Source of the DNA: Candidatus Nitrosopumilus sp. | GTDB taxonomy: Archaea > Thermoproteota > Nitrososphaeria > Nitrososphaerales > Nitrosopumilaceae | Length of the DNA: 64,000 nucleotides | NCBI GenBank assembly: GCA_016125975.1 | Contig: JAEFCZ010000044.1 | Coordinates: 1 to 64,000, forward strand | Direction: 5' to 3' | Shown: piece by piece, positions 50,356 through 60,323 of the stretch | How the letters are laid out: each line of letters begins with the position of its first letter | How positions within the stretch are numbered: the stretch's first letter is position 1 | Program-made: the position numbers and the translations under genes | The notes under the pieces: model-generated | Database searches by the model: none | The model's input: the letters and a program-made list of their open reading frames with translations, nothing else | Told to the model about the DNA's origin: nothing

Positions 50356-51960
50356 TTATTGCTGAGGAGCCACAACTTGTTTGAGACATGCTCGCTCATC
50401 AGCTAGTATCTTTTTTAGTACTCTCTCTTCAGCTAGAATAACGGAAATTGGCGGTCATCTTTATCGATTTCTGCATCAGGATATGTGACACTTTGTTCTG
50501 CATCAATTAAGACTTGGTTAGCTCGTTGTTGTTCTAATTCAATGATATGTGCAATTGTTTCTAGTCTATCTGAATATGAAAACTCGTAACTCCATGAATC
50601 CTCAAAGTCTGCAAAAGAATCCAAACAGGATGGACATATCTCTAGTAATTGTTCAATGGCATTATCAATTTCAGTTGCTTTGTAATCAGAAAATTCAGAG
50701 TGTAATCTATCTCTTATCACACCAGTATCAGCAAAGCGTTCAAATGATTCGTTGATTTGTGTAGGAGAACCATAGTCATTAATTTTGAACTCTCGTCCAT
50801 CCTGGCTAATACAGATATCACTGTACTTTTCAGTTTGTGTAACTTCTAGTAGGCCTTCATATTTTTCAGTACCTAGAATCATCATAGTTACCATTGGGTT
50901 TAGAGATGCACCTGTAATATCAAATCCCTCATTAAGATAGGTGATATGAGATCTTCCTTTGAAATCAATTGCCTTTATTGCCATTACCTTGTGTTGTAAT
51001 GGCTCTAAGAATTTCATTGAGAGGTGTGTAGTGATGCATCTTTCATCTTCATCTGAAGACAAACATTTTGAGTTTATAGTTTCTACAGTAACTGAATCAA
51101 CATCAATTACATTTGTTTCTTGAACTACCTTGATTGCTGTAATATTTCCAGCAAAGTCATAATGTACTTCAATTCCCAATTCAGCTTTATGGGCATCACC
51201 TACGTCAGGTATACCAAAGAGAAATTCTTGAACTCGTAGTTGTTTGCCTGCAAATACTTTGGAAGTAAATGAATTCATTGTACCAACCTTTACTTCTTGT
51301 TCTGGAAATGGTGTCCAAAAGTTATCAGTAATATCATGAGATACTCCGTTAAAGCTAAATCCACCTTCAATTAGTTGTTTAAACGTATTAGGATCTAATC
51401 CAAATGTGGGTCTGCTTTGTGTGAGGCATCTCAATTTCCACCACCTCCACTAGTTGCAAATCCTTCAAAAATTTGGACGAGGTCAAGACCATTATCAGCA
51501 ACAATTATTCTGTCATCAGAGTCAACGAAAACACTAACGGGTACATCAAATGCTGTACCACCGCCATCTGTTCCATCAAAATCACTTAGAAAGGATCCTG
51601 TGGAATCAAAGATTTGGACAAGATCGATACCATTATCAGCAACAATTATTCTGTCATTAGAGTTAACCACAAGTGTATTTGGATTAGCAAATGCTGTACC
51701 ACCGCCATCTGTCCATCAAAATCACTTAGAAAGGATCCTGTGGAATCAAAGATTTGGACGAGGTCAAGAGTGTTATCAACTACAATTATTCGATCATTAG
51801 AATCAACTGCGACTGAAGATGGATTAGTAATTGCGGTACTACCGCCATCTGTTCCATCAAAGTCGAAGATAAAATCACCACCTGCAGCATATGCCAAAGA
51901 TGCTGTTCCAAAAAACAGTATTGCAAAAATACTAAAGGTTACTTTATGAGAATATTTCAA
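50356..51960 (-). pseudogene. secreted NHL-repeat surface protein with a thaumarchaeal-type C-terminal domain; three frame changes
   Basis: Signal peptide MKYSHKVTFSIFAILFFGTASLAYA, NHL-like repeats, then SRPTFGLDPNTFKQLIEGGFSFNGVSHDITDN...; reading passes between frames near 51713, 51432 and 50447, ending ILAEERVLKKILADERACLKQVVAPQQ*. Confidence 0.8.
51440..51900 (-). repeat. tandem NHL-type coding repeats (about 3 units)
   Basis: LVQIFDSTGSFLSDFDG(T)DGGGTAF / SNDRIIVADNGIDLVQIF recur with near-identical DNA. Confidence 0.85.
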
Positions 51961-52072
51961 TATTATATGAAAATAGTTAATTGCATAAATATTTTCTTGC
52001 TAGGAATTAATAGGGTCAGAGGTTTTAGTAGTGTAATCATTAATCATACAGCCACCGTCTCATCATACCCCG

Positions 52073-52567
52073 TTATTCCATTAAATCAAGTAGACTTTGT
52101 GCTTTATTTCTAATTTCTGAGGTAATCTTGACTATTACTAGTCCTTCATTTGGCTGACCATACAATACAACAGAATTTTCAGGGGCATGTATACAAACTG
52201 GCAATACCAAAAGGTCTTCTTCACCAGTAACTAGGATTCGGACTGGGGATTCCATCAAAAATGCTTTTTTGATAATATCGACACTTTGAGAAGTGATTTC
52301 TGCGGGGGGATTGTCAACTGTAATTTCATTTGTATTTGCAAGTTTTGGAGGTTCTCTTTTTTCTCTTTTTTCTATACCATCTATAATTTGTAATGACGGG
52401 ATTAAATCAAAATCAATCATCTTTTCAGTAGTTCTATCACCAACTGTAATGATGTAGGAATTTTCTTGAATGTGTTTGAGAATGTTTTCTTTGTTAGCTT
52501 GACTTTCAGGTAAAAGAGTACCCAAAGGAATTTTCATCTGCTCTCTTAAAGAATCAGGTAATTTCAC
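52073..52567 (-). CDS. GTP-dependent dephospho-CoA kinase family protein (DUF359)
   Basis: GTLLPESQANKENIL...ITVGDRTTEKMI...VRILVTGEEDLLVLPVCIHAPENSVVLYGQPNEGLVIVKI. Confidence 0.92.
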   Translation of the reverse strand: MKLPDSLREQMKIPLGTLLPESQANKENILKHIQENSYIITVGDRTTEKMIDFDLIPSLQIIDGIEKREKREPPKLANTNEITVDNPPAEITSQSVDIIKKAFLMESPVRILVTGEEDLLVLPVCIHAPENSVVLYGQPNEGLVIVKITSEIRNKAQSLLDLME

Positions 52568-52578
52568 AAAAATCGATT

Positions 52579-53739
52579 CTAGTTGGTACTTGCCTCTGGA
52601 GCAGATTCTTCGCTAGAGCCTTCAGACTCCATCTCTTCTTGAAGTTTTGCTGCAAGAATACTACATTGTGCTGCAATGTTTTTGGCAGCAATTCTAAATG
52701 CATCAGCACTTGGAGTATCAGGATTTGTAATCATGATTGGTTTTCCCACATCAGAACCAGACATGATTCCAGAATTTAATGGAATTTCACCTAAGAAAGG
52801 CATATTGAATTGTTCACTAATTTTCTTTGCACCGCCATCGCCAAAGATGTAATGTTTATCATCACAGTTAGGACAGATAAAGTGACTCATATTTTCGACA
52901 ACACCAATAATTGGGACATTTAGTTTTTCAAACATTCCAATTGCCTTTACTGCAACATTGCTTGCAACATCCTGAGGAGTGGTAACAACTAAGATTCCTG
53001 TGATAGGAATTGTTTGTGCAAGAGTTAATGGAATATCACCGGTTCCCGGAGGAAGATCTACAATAAGATAATCCAAGTCAGCCCAGTTTGTATCAACTAG
53101 AAATTGTTTAAGAATACCTGAGATAATCGGACCACGGTAAATTGCTGCTTGATGGGCTTGTTCTGCAAAGAAACCAAATGAAACAACTTTGAGACCATTT
53201 GATTCTGCCGGTTGAAGCTTGTTGTCTTCAACTTCCATAAATCCATCTTTCATTCCAAGCATCAAAGGAATACTTGGACCGTAAATGTCAGCATCTAACA
53301 ATCCAACTTTTGCACCAGTTTGTTGTAATGCTAAAGCTAAATTCAAGGATACCGTTGATTTTCCTACACCACCCTTTCCACTTGCGACACCGATAATGTT
53401 TTTGACAGAAGCCATCCCAGTATCAGCATCAAGTGAACGACCTTCCATTACTTTTGCAGTAACATTCATGTCAAAATTTTTCAATTCAGTGAGTTCGCCA
53501 ATTACTTTTCTTACATCGTCTTCAATTTCGACATTGAAAGGACATGCAGGAGTAGTTAATTCTAATGTAAATTTCAAATTTCCGTCATTAAGCTCCAAGT
53601 CTTTGATCATTCCCATTGATACAATGTCTTTTTTCAAATCAGGATCAATCACAGTGCTGAGTTTTTCAAGAACTTGATCTATTCCAACCATTGCGTCAAA
53701 AAACCCGTCTACATTATTTAAACATAAGTCGGAGGCCAA
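52579..53739 (-). CDS. Mrp/NBP35-type Fe-S carrier ATPase with N-terminal MIP18-like domain
   Basis: GVASGKGGVGKSTVSLNLA, DLPPGTGDI, FICPNCDDKH; a later start MVGIDQVLEKL is possible. Confidence 0.95.
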   Translation of the reverse strand: MASDLCLNNVDGFFDAMVGIDQVLEKLSTVIDPDLKKDIVSMGMIKDLELNDGNLKFTLELTTPACPFNVEIEDDVRKVIGELTELKNFDMNVTAKVMEGRSLDADTGMASVKNIIGVASGKGGVGKSTVSLNLALALQQTGAKVGLLDADIYGPSIPLMLGMKDGFMEVEDNKLQPAESNGLKVVSFGFFAEQAHQAAIYRGPIISGILKQFLVDTNWADLDYLIVDLPPGTGDIPLTLAQTIPITGILVVTTPQDVASNVAVKAIGMFEKLNVPIIGVVENMSHFICPNCDDKHYIFGDGGAKKISEQFNMPFLGEIPLNSGIMSGSDVGKPIMITNPDTPSADAFRIAAKNIAAQCSILAAKLQEEMESEGSSEESAPEASTN

Positions 53740-53839
53740 AAGAAATTGTCAGTATTTTCGAAAATTAGCAAAATCTTTGGAAAAATGTGCTCAAATTACC
53801 CAAAGATTCATAAATTGAAATTCAAGAAAAACAGCACAG

Positions 53840-54436
53840 TTGTTTTCTATATCTACTCTAGTTGATGTTGTCAGGATTCCTCCAAGCTTGTTTGGAACTA
53901 CATTCAAAAAGGCAGCAGTAAACATTCTCAAAGAAAAGTATGAGAGTATGATTAATGCAGATTTAGGTTATATCATCATGATTTTAGATGCCAAAGTTGA
54001 CGAGATGGGAAAGATGATTGCAGGAGATGGCGGAACATTCCACAGAGTTCAATTTGAAGCACTAACATTTTATCCAAAATTACAAGAAATTGTACAAGGA
54101 GAAATTGTAGATATTACAGATTTCGGGGCATTTGTAAGAATAGGTCCTACAGATGCATTACTTCACTTATCACAAGTGATGGATGATTATCTTAAGAGCG
54201 ATGTAAAATCTGGAATGATTTTAGCTAATCAAAGTGGAAGAACATTAAAAGTTGGTTCTACACTTCGTGCAAGAATAACTGCAGTGTCATTAGGTAAAGC
54301 AGCTGCAATGGGAAAGATTGGAATCACATGTAGACAACCATTTCTTGGTGCAGACGAATGGATCGAAGAAGAGATTAAGAAATCTTCTGGCGGTGCAGAA
54401 GAGCCAGCAAAAGAAGCTAAAGTAGAGGCAAGTTAA
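53840..54436 (+). CDS. DNA-directed RNA polymerase subunit E' (Rpo7)
   Basis: VVRIPPSLFG...EIVDITDFGAFVRIGPTDALLHLSQVMDDY (S1 domain). Confidence 0.95.
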   Translation: MFSISTLVDVVRIPPSLFGTTFKKAAVNILKEKYESMINADLGYIIMILDAKVDEMGKMIAGDGGTFHRVQFEALTFYPKLQEIVQGEIVDITDFGAFVRIGPTDALLHLSQVMDDYLKSDVKSGMILANQSGRTLKVGSTLRARITAVSLGKAAAMGKIGITCRQPFLGADEWIEEEIKKSSGGAEEPAKEAKVEAS

Positions 54437-54437
54437 G

Positions 54438-54626
54438 ATGGCACGAGAAATGGCATGCAGAAAATGCAAGTATGTAACTGTTGGAAAAGTTTGTCCAGTA
54501 TGCAAATCATCAGATTTAACACCAGATTGGAACGGAGTGGTACTAGTAGTAGATCCAACAAATTCTGAGATTTCAAAAACACTTGGCATTACTCAAAAAG
54601 GCAAGTATGCAATCAAAGTAACATAA
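54438..54626 (+). CDS. spt4: transcription elongation factor Spt4 (RNAP subunit E'')
   Basis: CRKCKYVT...CPVCKSSDLTPDWNGVVLVVDPTNSEISKTLG. Confidence 0.95.
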   Translation: MAREMACRKCKYVTVGKVCPVCKSSDLTPDWNGVVLVVDPTNSEISKTLGITQKGKYAIKVT

Positions 54627-54666
54627 AATTTCTAAATCTTTAAAATCAAACTCACGTTTTACCATA

Positions 54667-55485
54667 ATGTTGTCATTTAATTCTAAAAAGCAATTATCTC
54701 AATTTCTAGCTGAAGATATTGGTAAAGGAGATATCACTAGTGCTCTTTTACCAAAGAAAAAGATTACAGTAAAGATAATCTCAAGAGAATCTGCAATTGT
54801 TGGAGGAGCATCTCACGCAAAGGAAATTTTTAAAATCAAAGGATGTAATGCAAGAATTTTGAAAAAAGATGGCTCAAAAATAAAACCAAATCAAACTATA
54901 ATGACTATTTCAGGAGATGCAGGGAAAATTTTGACATGTGAGAGAACAGCACTCAATATTTTAACAAGAATGAGTGGAATTGCAACTCAAACAAATGACC
55001 TTGTAAAAAAAATTCCAAAAAAAACAAAACTCTATGCTACAAGAAAGACAGCACCAGGACTACGATATTTTGACAAAGAAGCAGTGGAAATAGGAGGAGG
55101 TAAAAAACATCGATTAAGATTAGATGAAATGGTTATGATTAAAGATAATCATATTGCAATAGGTAATTCATTAGAATCATTAATCAAAAAAGCAAAGAAA
55201 AAACATAGAAAATTTGAAGTTGAAGTTGAAAACACTGCAGATGCAGTACTTGCCGCAAAAGAAGGGGCAACAATTATCATGTTAGATAACTTTACACCAA
55301 GTCAGATTAAAAAAACAATTACAGTTCTCAAAAATCAAAAATTACGAAAAAAAGTATTACTTGAAGCATCAGGAGGAATTAATTCAAAAAATATTTCCAA
55401 ATATGGACAAACAGGTGTAGATATTATTTCAGTTGGAAGCATTACAAATTCCGTTAAAGGAATTGACATGAGTTTAGAGATTTAG
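54667..55485 (+). CDS. nadC: nicotinate-nucleotide pyrophosphorylase (carboxylating)
   Basis: AEDIGKGDITSALL, ATRKTAPGLR, GGGKKHRLRLDEMVMIKDNH. Confidence 0.96.
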   Translation: MLSFNSKKQLSQFLAEDIGKGDITSALLPKKKITVKIISRESAIVGGASHAKEIFKIKGCNARILKKDGSKIKPNQTIMTISGDAGKILTCERTALNILTRMSGIATQTNDLVKKIPKKTKLYATRKTAPGLRYFDKEAVEIGGGKKHRLRLDEMVMIKDNHIAIGNSLESLIKKAKKKHRKFEVEVENTADAVLAAKEGATIIMLDNFTPSQIKKTITVLKNQKLRKKVLLEASGGINSKNISKYGQTGVDIISVGSITNSVKGIDMSLEI

Positions 55486-55883
55486 GAATTTAACTGAGAC
55501 AGTAATTCAGAAACTGTTTTATTTTTTGGATCAACTTCTTGAATTTTTTCACAACATTGAAGTGCCCTTTTGTTTTCACCTAATTTTTGATGCGAATATG
55601 CTTTCAAAAGCAAAACATCGACATCATAAGAACCAATTTCAAGTGCTTTATCAAAATGAGATATAGCAGTTTTGTATTTCTTTTTCAGATAATAGATTCC
55701 ACCTACAGTAAACAATGCATCATGATTGTTTGGCACCATTCTTAGATATTCTGTGCCTGATTTTAGTGCCTCATCATACTTTTTTTGTTTTGCAAGTTTT
55801 TTGAATTCCTTAAATTTTTCAGCATTTCTTTTTTGATTAAGATCCTTTGGAGTTCTGCTAAACAATCCAACCAAGATAATCAC
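55482..55883 (-). CDS. TPR-repeat protein
   Basis: Three tandem TPR-like helices pairs. Confidence 0.75.
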   Translation of the reverse strand: MIILVGLFSRTPKDLNQKRNAEKFKEFKKLAKQKKYDEALKSGTEYLRMVPNNHDALFTVGGIYYLKKKYKTAISHFDKALEIGSYDVDVLLLKAYSHQKLGENKRALQCCEKIQEVDPKNKTVSELLSQLNS

Positions 55884-55886
55884 AAT

Positions 55887-56843
55887 TTAGCTGATTGCAA
55901 GCATTCTATCAATTGCTAAACGGGCTTTGTCAGCAATTTCTTTTGGGACAGTTACAATATTTTTTTCATTTACAAGTGCATCATGTACTTTTTCAAGCGT
56001 AATCATTTTCATGTATTGACATTCAGCTTTTTCTGAAGCTGGAATGAATTTTTTGTCAGGGTTTTGTTGTCTCATTCGGTATAAGATTCCAGTTTCAGTG
56101 GCGACAACAAAGTTTTTAGCTTTTGATTTTTTTACATGATTCAACATACCTTCAGTAGAAAGTATTGATACTTTTTGATCATCAAAACTTCCATCAGCAA
56201 CATCATACATCATTGGAGTCGTACAGCTACATTCAGGATGAATCACAAATTCAGCATCTTTCATTGAATCTAATTTTTTAGTTACATCTTCAGGAGTGAT
56301 TCCTGCATGGACATGACATTCTCCTGCCCATATGTGCATATTTTTTCTGCCAGTCATCTTTGCAACGTAAGAGCCCAAAAACATGTCAGGCAAAAATAGA
56401 ATTTCCTTGTCTTCAGGAATTGCTTTGACAACGTTTACTGCATTTGATGATGTACAGCAATAATCAAGTTCAGCTTTAATTTCTGCAGTGGTATTTACAT
56501 ATCCAACTGCAATTGCACCTGGATGTTGTTTCTTCCAATCTCTTAATTCATCTACAGTAATAGAATCAGATAAAGAGCACCCTGCTTCTAAATCTGGCAA
56601 AATTACTTTTTTCTGAGGACTGATAATTGCAGCAGTTTCAGCCATGAAGTTTACACCACAAAAGAGAATTGTCTTTTGTGGAACATTTGCTGCTTGCCTT
56701 GATAAGCCTAAAGAGTCACCTGTAAAATCTGCCACGTCCTGAACTTCAGGAATCTGATAATTATGAGCAAGAATTACCACGTCTTTTTCTTTTTTGAGAC
56801 GTTCAATCTCTTCTTTGAGTTTAGAGGTATGTTGTACGAGCAT
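55887..56843 (-). CDS. nadA: quinolinate synthase
   Basis: VILAHNYQIPEVQDVADFTGDSLGLSR, HPECSC, ATETGILYRM. Confidence 0.97.
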   Translation of the reverse strand: MLVQHTSKLKEEIERLKKEKDVVILAHNYQIPEVQDVADFTGDSLGLSRQAANVPQKTILFCGVNFMAETAAIISPQKKVILPDLEAGCSLSDSITVDELRDWKKQHPGAIAVGYVNTTAEIKAELDYCCTSSNAVNVVKAIPEDKEILFLPDMFLGSYVAKMTGRKNMHIWAGECHVHAGITPEDVTKKLDSMKDAEFVIHPECSCTTPMMYDVADGSFDDQKVSILSTEGMLNHVKKSKAKNFVVATETGILYRMRQQNPDKKFIPASEKAECQYMKMITLEKVHDALVNEKNIVTVPKEIADKARLAIDRMLAIS

Positions 56844-56936
56844 AAACCATAGAAAATTTAAGGAGTGGGAATTTAAAGAATGGGATCGCGCCTAGAATTC
56901 CCACACATGTGGACAATAGTGGCAATAATTGCCAGA

Positions 56937-57755
56937 TTATGTACCAATTTGAATATTATCTGAGCAGTATTTTTTCAGAGTTTGGATTGCAGATAGGATT
57001 GCCAGTCTACTAGTCTTGGGATTATTTGCATCAGGAATATTTTCTATTGTAAAAGTCATCTTTCCAAATTTTCCTAAAGCTTCAATATGATGAGTGTTCT
57101 TGTCAGTATTTGGATCTGCAACAATTGTTACATTAGTTTTTTCACTACCAATCCCAACCAATGACAAAAGTGCTGCAACGTTGATGTTTGCAGGAAACAA
57201 AGATACTGCTGTTTTTGCAGTTCCTTCAAATATAGTTGTAGTAGAATTGATTTCATCTAAATCGATATCAGAAGTTTCAAAAAACTTTGCACCTTTTAAT
57301 GAACGTGGATGTTTTGTTGTTATAATAGACAGGGATTCTAATTCATCTTTTACAGATTTGATTCCATCTAGTCCTGCAATAGCTCCTGAAGGAAGGTAAA
57401 TTGTTTTTTTGAAATCTTTGCATGCATCAGATAAGATATCATAAATGGATTCATCAAGTAATGCACCTACACTCATAATCATCAAATCTCTTTTGTTTTG
57501 TAAAACACTTAGTGCCACATCTTTTACTGCATCTTGAGATGCAGCTTCTACAACAATATCTATTGGTTGAGAGGATAAGAGATGAGGATTTTCAACAATT
57601 TCAGGTTTGTTTGTTAGTTTTTGAACTAGTGATGCAGAGGCATCTTTGGATGTATCATAAACATGAGTAAGAGTTGCAGAGAAATCTCCAGACTCTATTG
57701 CTAATGCAATTTGAGTTCCCATTGAACCACACCCAAGAAGAGCTATTCTTTTCAA
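56937..57755 (-). CDS. nadX: aspartate dehydrogenase
   Basis: IALLGCGSMGTQIALAI, VVEAASQDAV, LPSGAIAGLDGI. Confidence 0.9.
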   Translation of the reverse strand: MKRIALLGCGSMGTQIALAIESGDFSATLTHVYDTSKDASASLVQKLTNKPEIVENPHLLSSQPIDIVVEAASQDAVKDVALSVLQNKRDLMIMSVGALLDESIYDILSDACKDFKKTIYLPSGAIAGLDGIKSVKDELESLSIITTKHPRSLKGAKFFETSDIDLDEINSTTTIFEGTAKTAVSLFPANINVAALLSLVGIGSEKTNVTIVADPNTDKNTHHIEALGKFGKMTFTIENIPDANNPKTSRLAILSAIQTLKKYCSDNIQIGT

Positions 57756-57786
57756 ACATGTTCATTAGAAAATATCGCTTAATTAA

Positions 57787-58365
57787 TTATAGTCCAGTAT
57801 GACTAAATGGAGATTTTCGTGTAAAATAGACTAATCCAAGTATAGAAATGCCTAGAATCAAGACTGTGATTGTTCCAAATTCAGGAATAACTCTAGTACC
57901 AACAATTTCAATATTCGTGGTATCCTTATCAATCAAGAATCCAACTACATGATCTGTTGGAAATTTCATCAAATCATATCTCACATCAACACCATCAATT
58001 AAGACAGTGAATTTCTCGTTTTCAGCATAAAGTACGTCATCAGGTATTCTAACCCAAAAATCAGTTGTTTCAGGAACTGACTCCATTATGATATCAATTG
58101 ATTTGTTTTCTTGATTGATAATCATGGAAGATAAAACTGGAAATACATTTTCAGTTCCCATTGCATCAAGACTACCATGATATCCATAATAGACATCATA
58201 TGACTTTTCATCAAATTCAAAGGTAATTTTATCAGCCTCTAATTGTGAAATATCAAGATATTGTCCAAATGCCTCAATATCTAAAACATGTTCTGCATAG
58301 ATATCTACAGGTAGAAACATAAACAAAACAAACATTGTTACAAAAATAATTATTTGATTTTTCAT
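57787..58365 (-). CDS. secreted protein with C-terminal PEF-type motif
   Basis: C-terminus VIPEFGTITVLILGISILGLVYFTRK; signal peptide. Confidence 0.78.
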   Translation of the reverse strand: MKNQIIIFVTMFVLFMFLPVDIYAEHVLDIEAFGQYLDISQLEADKITFEFDEKSYDVYYGYHGSLDAMGTENVFPVLSSMIINQENKSIDIIMESVPETTDFWVRIPDDVLYAENEKFTVLIDGVDVRYDLMKFPTDHVVGFLIDKDTTNIEIVGTRVIPEFGTITVLILGISILGLVYFTRKSPFSHTGL

Positions 58366-58464
58366 AACGCTTCTAAAAAAATTATTAAATATAATTAATT
58401 ACTAGAATTTCTTCATTGATTTTCTGATTTGATATTAGTAGAATGATTTATCATCAAGTTATTT

Positions 58465-59421
58465 ATGCAAAGAAATTCAAAAAGAATTATGAAAATATTC
58501 CAAATTTTAATAATATGTAGTTTCTCTCTCTTAATTACAAGTCAATCTTCTTTTGCAGATTTAGAATCACCAAGAAAGCAAATGAAACTTGGCGTTGCTC
58601 CTGAGAAAATAACATGTGATGAAGGATTAGTTTTGATGTTAAGAGTATCTGGAATGCCAGCATGTGTAAAGCCTGATACAGCAGAAAAATTAGAAGAAAG
58701 AGGATGGAAGCAAATTATTCAGAAATTTGAGAAAGCACAAAAAGAAATCGAGTCAATTCCTGCATCTCAAGATACAGTAGTTAATTTTTACATCACCGAC
58801 GATGATCTAAATACAAGTCATAATGGGATAGACACAGTTAGTACAAAAGGACTTTTTGAATTTACAATTAATGGAGTTCCAATACAGGGTCCAAAATCAA
58901 TGATAGAGACAGGAGTTGATACCGGTAAATTTTATTTGAAATTAGATTTACCAGATACAACCAAACAAGATGATGTTGTTTTGATTAGATATTTAGATCA
59001 ATCAGATTATTCTGGAGAAAAGAGAGTCATAACAAAATCAATCACACTAACCAAAACATTTGCCAAAGTAGAAACATCTGGAGGAGGTTCAAGAATAGGT
59101 CATGAGTTTACATTGAGAATCTATGAACCAGACGCAAACAAAGATTCCAAAGATGAGGATAAAATTCCTCTCAGTTTGTTTGAATATAGAGGAGATGGAG
59201 GGATTAGAACCACATTAGCAAATCCAAGATTTGATGCAAATTCTTGGGCACTAGTTGAAACTGGCCCAAACACAAGTACATTTGAGGTAAAGATCAAAAT
59301 TCCTAGAGAATTAGATGGGCAAACAATTCACATCGGAGACAAGTATGAAATCAGATACATTGACAAAAGTACACCATCAGGAACTGAAGAAAAAATAATT
59401 TTCAATGGAAGAATTGGATAG
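58465..59421 (+). CDS. secreted protein of unknown function
   Basis: Signal peptide (ILIICSFSLLITSQSSFA) and Ig-like region VNFYITDDDLNTSHNGIDTVS. Confidence 0.7.
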   Translation: MQRNSKRIMKIFQILIICSFSLLITSQSSFADLESPRKQMKLGVAPEKITCDEGLVLMLRVSGMPACVKPDTAEKLEERGWKQIIQKFEKAQKEIESIPASQDTVVNFYITDDDLNTSHNGIDTVSTKGLFEFTINGVPIQGPKSMIETGVDTGKFYLKLDLPDTTKQDDVVLIRYLDQSDYSGEKRVITKSITLTKTFAKVETSGGGSRIGHEFTLRIYEPDANKDSKDEDKIPLSLFEYRGDGGIRTTLANPRFDANSWALVETGPNTSTFEVKIKIPRELDGQTIHIGDKYEIRYIDKSTPSGTEEKIIFNGRIG

Positions 59422-59486
59422 ATGGATCAGTTTTGTCAAGGTTCAGTATAACCTAAAGATTTTATTCAAACCAACGAACTATTGTT

Positions 59487-60323
59487 GTGCTCAATACTGT
59501 ATACAAAGATGCAATTATCAACAGAGACAAGATGCTATCTATCCTCAAGGGTCCAAAATTTGAACAAATTTTACAAAAAGCAATAGAGAATTGGGTAGAA
59601 TATACGCCCACAAAAGAAGAAGTTGTTACAGCAGGGATTGATTCAAGTTTTAACAATACAAAATTTCAAGGAATTGAGCTTTGGGCGACCACAGCAGTAT
59701 CCATTAAAGCCGATGGAGAGGTACTAATAGATCTACATGAATCAGGACTAGGCTCAGACACAGATCTATCCAGAATAGCAAGTAAGATGGAAATTGATGC
59801 CTGTGAAAAGACAGTAGACCAAGTAGATTTAGTGTTAATGGATGGTTCTTTACATTCTCAGTTTATGACCAGACAATCAACTTTAGATGCACAAGTAGTG
59901 CGAACAATGAAAAAAAGAGACAATGTAATATTCATTGCAAAAACATCAAACACAAAAAAACAATTTGAAAAACTCGGTTCTCTTGCTGGAGATATTTTTT
60001 ATTTCAATCATGTTACAAACAGCCCAGGATTTAGCAAGTTATTTGTAGAAAAAAAATATGGCTCTGACAAAGTAATATCATCGACATTTGTAAGACTAAG
60101 TGATTCTACACCAATTATCAAATTAGAGTTTCTAGGAGATCAACATGATGAGAATGAAATCAAGTCAGTCATGAACAAATTATACAAAACAAGTATTGGA
60201 GGATATCCATATGCACTAAAACTTGCACACAATAACTGTAAAATATCTGATAAGGAACTTGCAAAAATGGTTAGTTTGTTAGGTCTAAGTAATGAGATCG
60301 GTTCACGTGAGGTATTAGGTTGA
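59487..60323 (+). CDS. nurA: NurA 5'-3' nuclease family protein
   Basis: TAGIDSSFNNTKFQGIELWATTAVSI, DLVLMDGSLHSQFM; immediately upstream of herA. Confidence 0.9.
   Translation: MLNTVYKDAIINRDKMLSILKGPKFEQILQKAIENWVEYTPTKEEVVTAGIDSSFNNTKFQGIELWATTAVSIKADGEVLIDLHESGLGSDTDLSRIASKMEIDACEKTVDQVDLVLMDGSLHSQFMTRQSTLDAQVVRTMKKRDNVIFIAKTSNTKKQFEKLGSLAGDIFYFNHVTNSPGFSKLFVEKKYGSDKVISSTFVRLSDSTPIIKLEFLGDQHDENEIKSVMNKLYKTSIGGYPYALKLAHNNCKISDKELAKMVSLLGLSNEIGSREVLG

Noticed and set aside
50356-50420. C/D-box sRNA candidate on the minus strand (CTGATGAGC...AACTGACT).
   Set aside because: The same bases read as a good protein C-terminus, VILAEERVLKKILADERACLKQVVAPQQ*, of the frameshifted surface-protein gene, so the box matches are probably chance.
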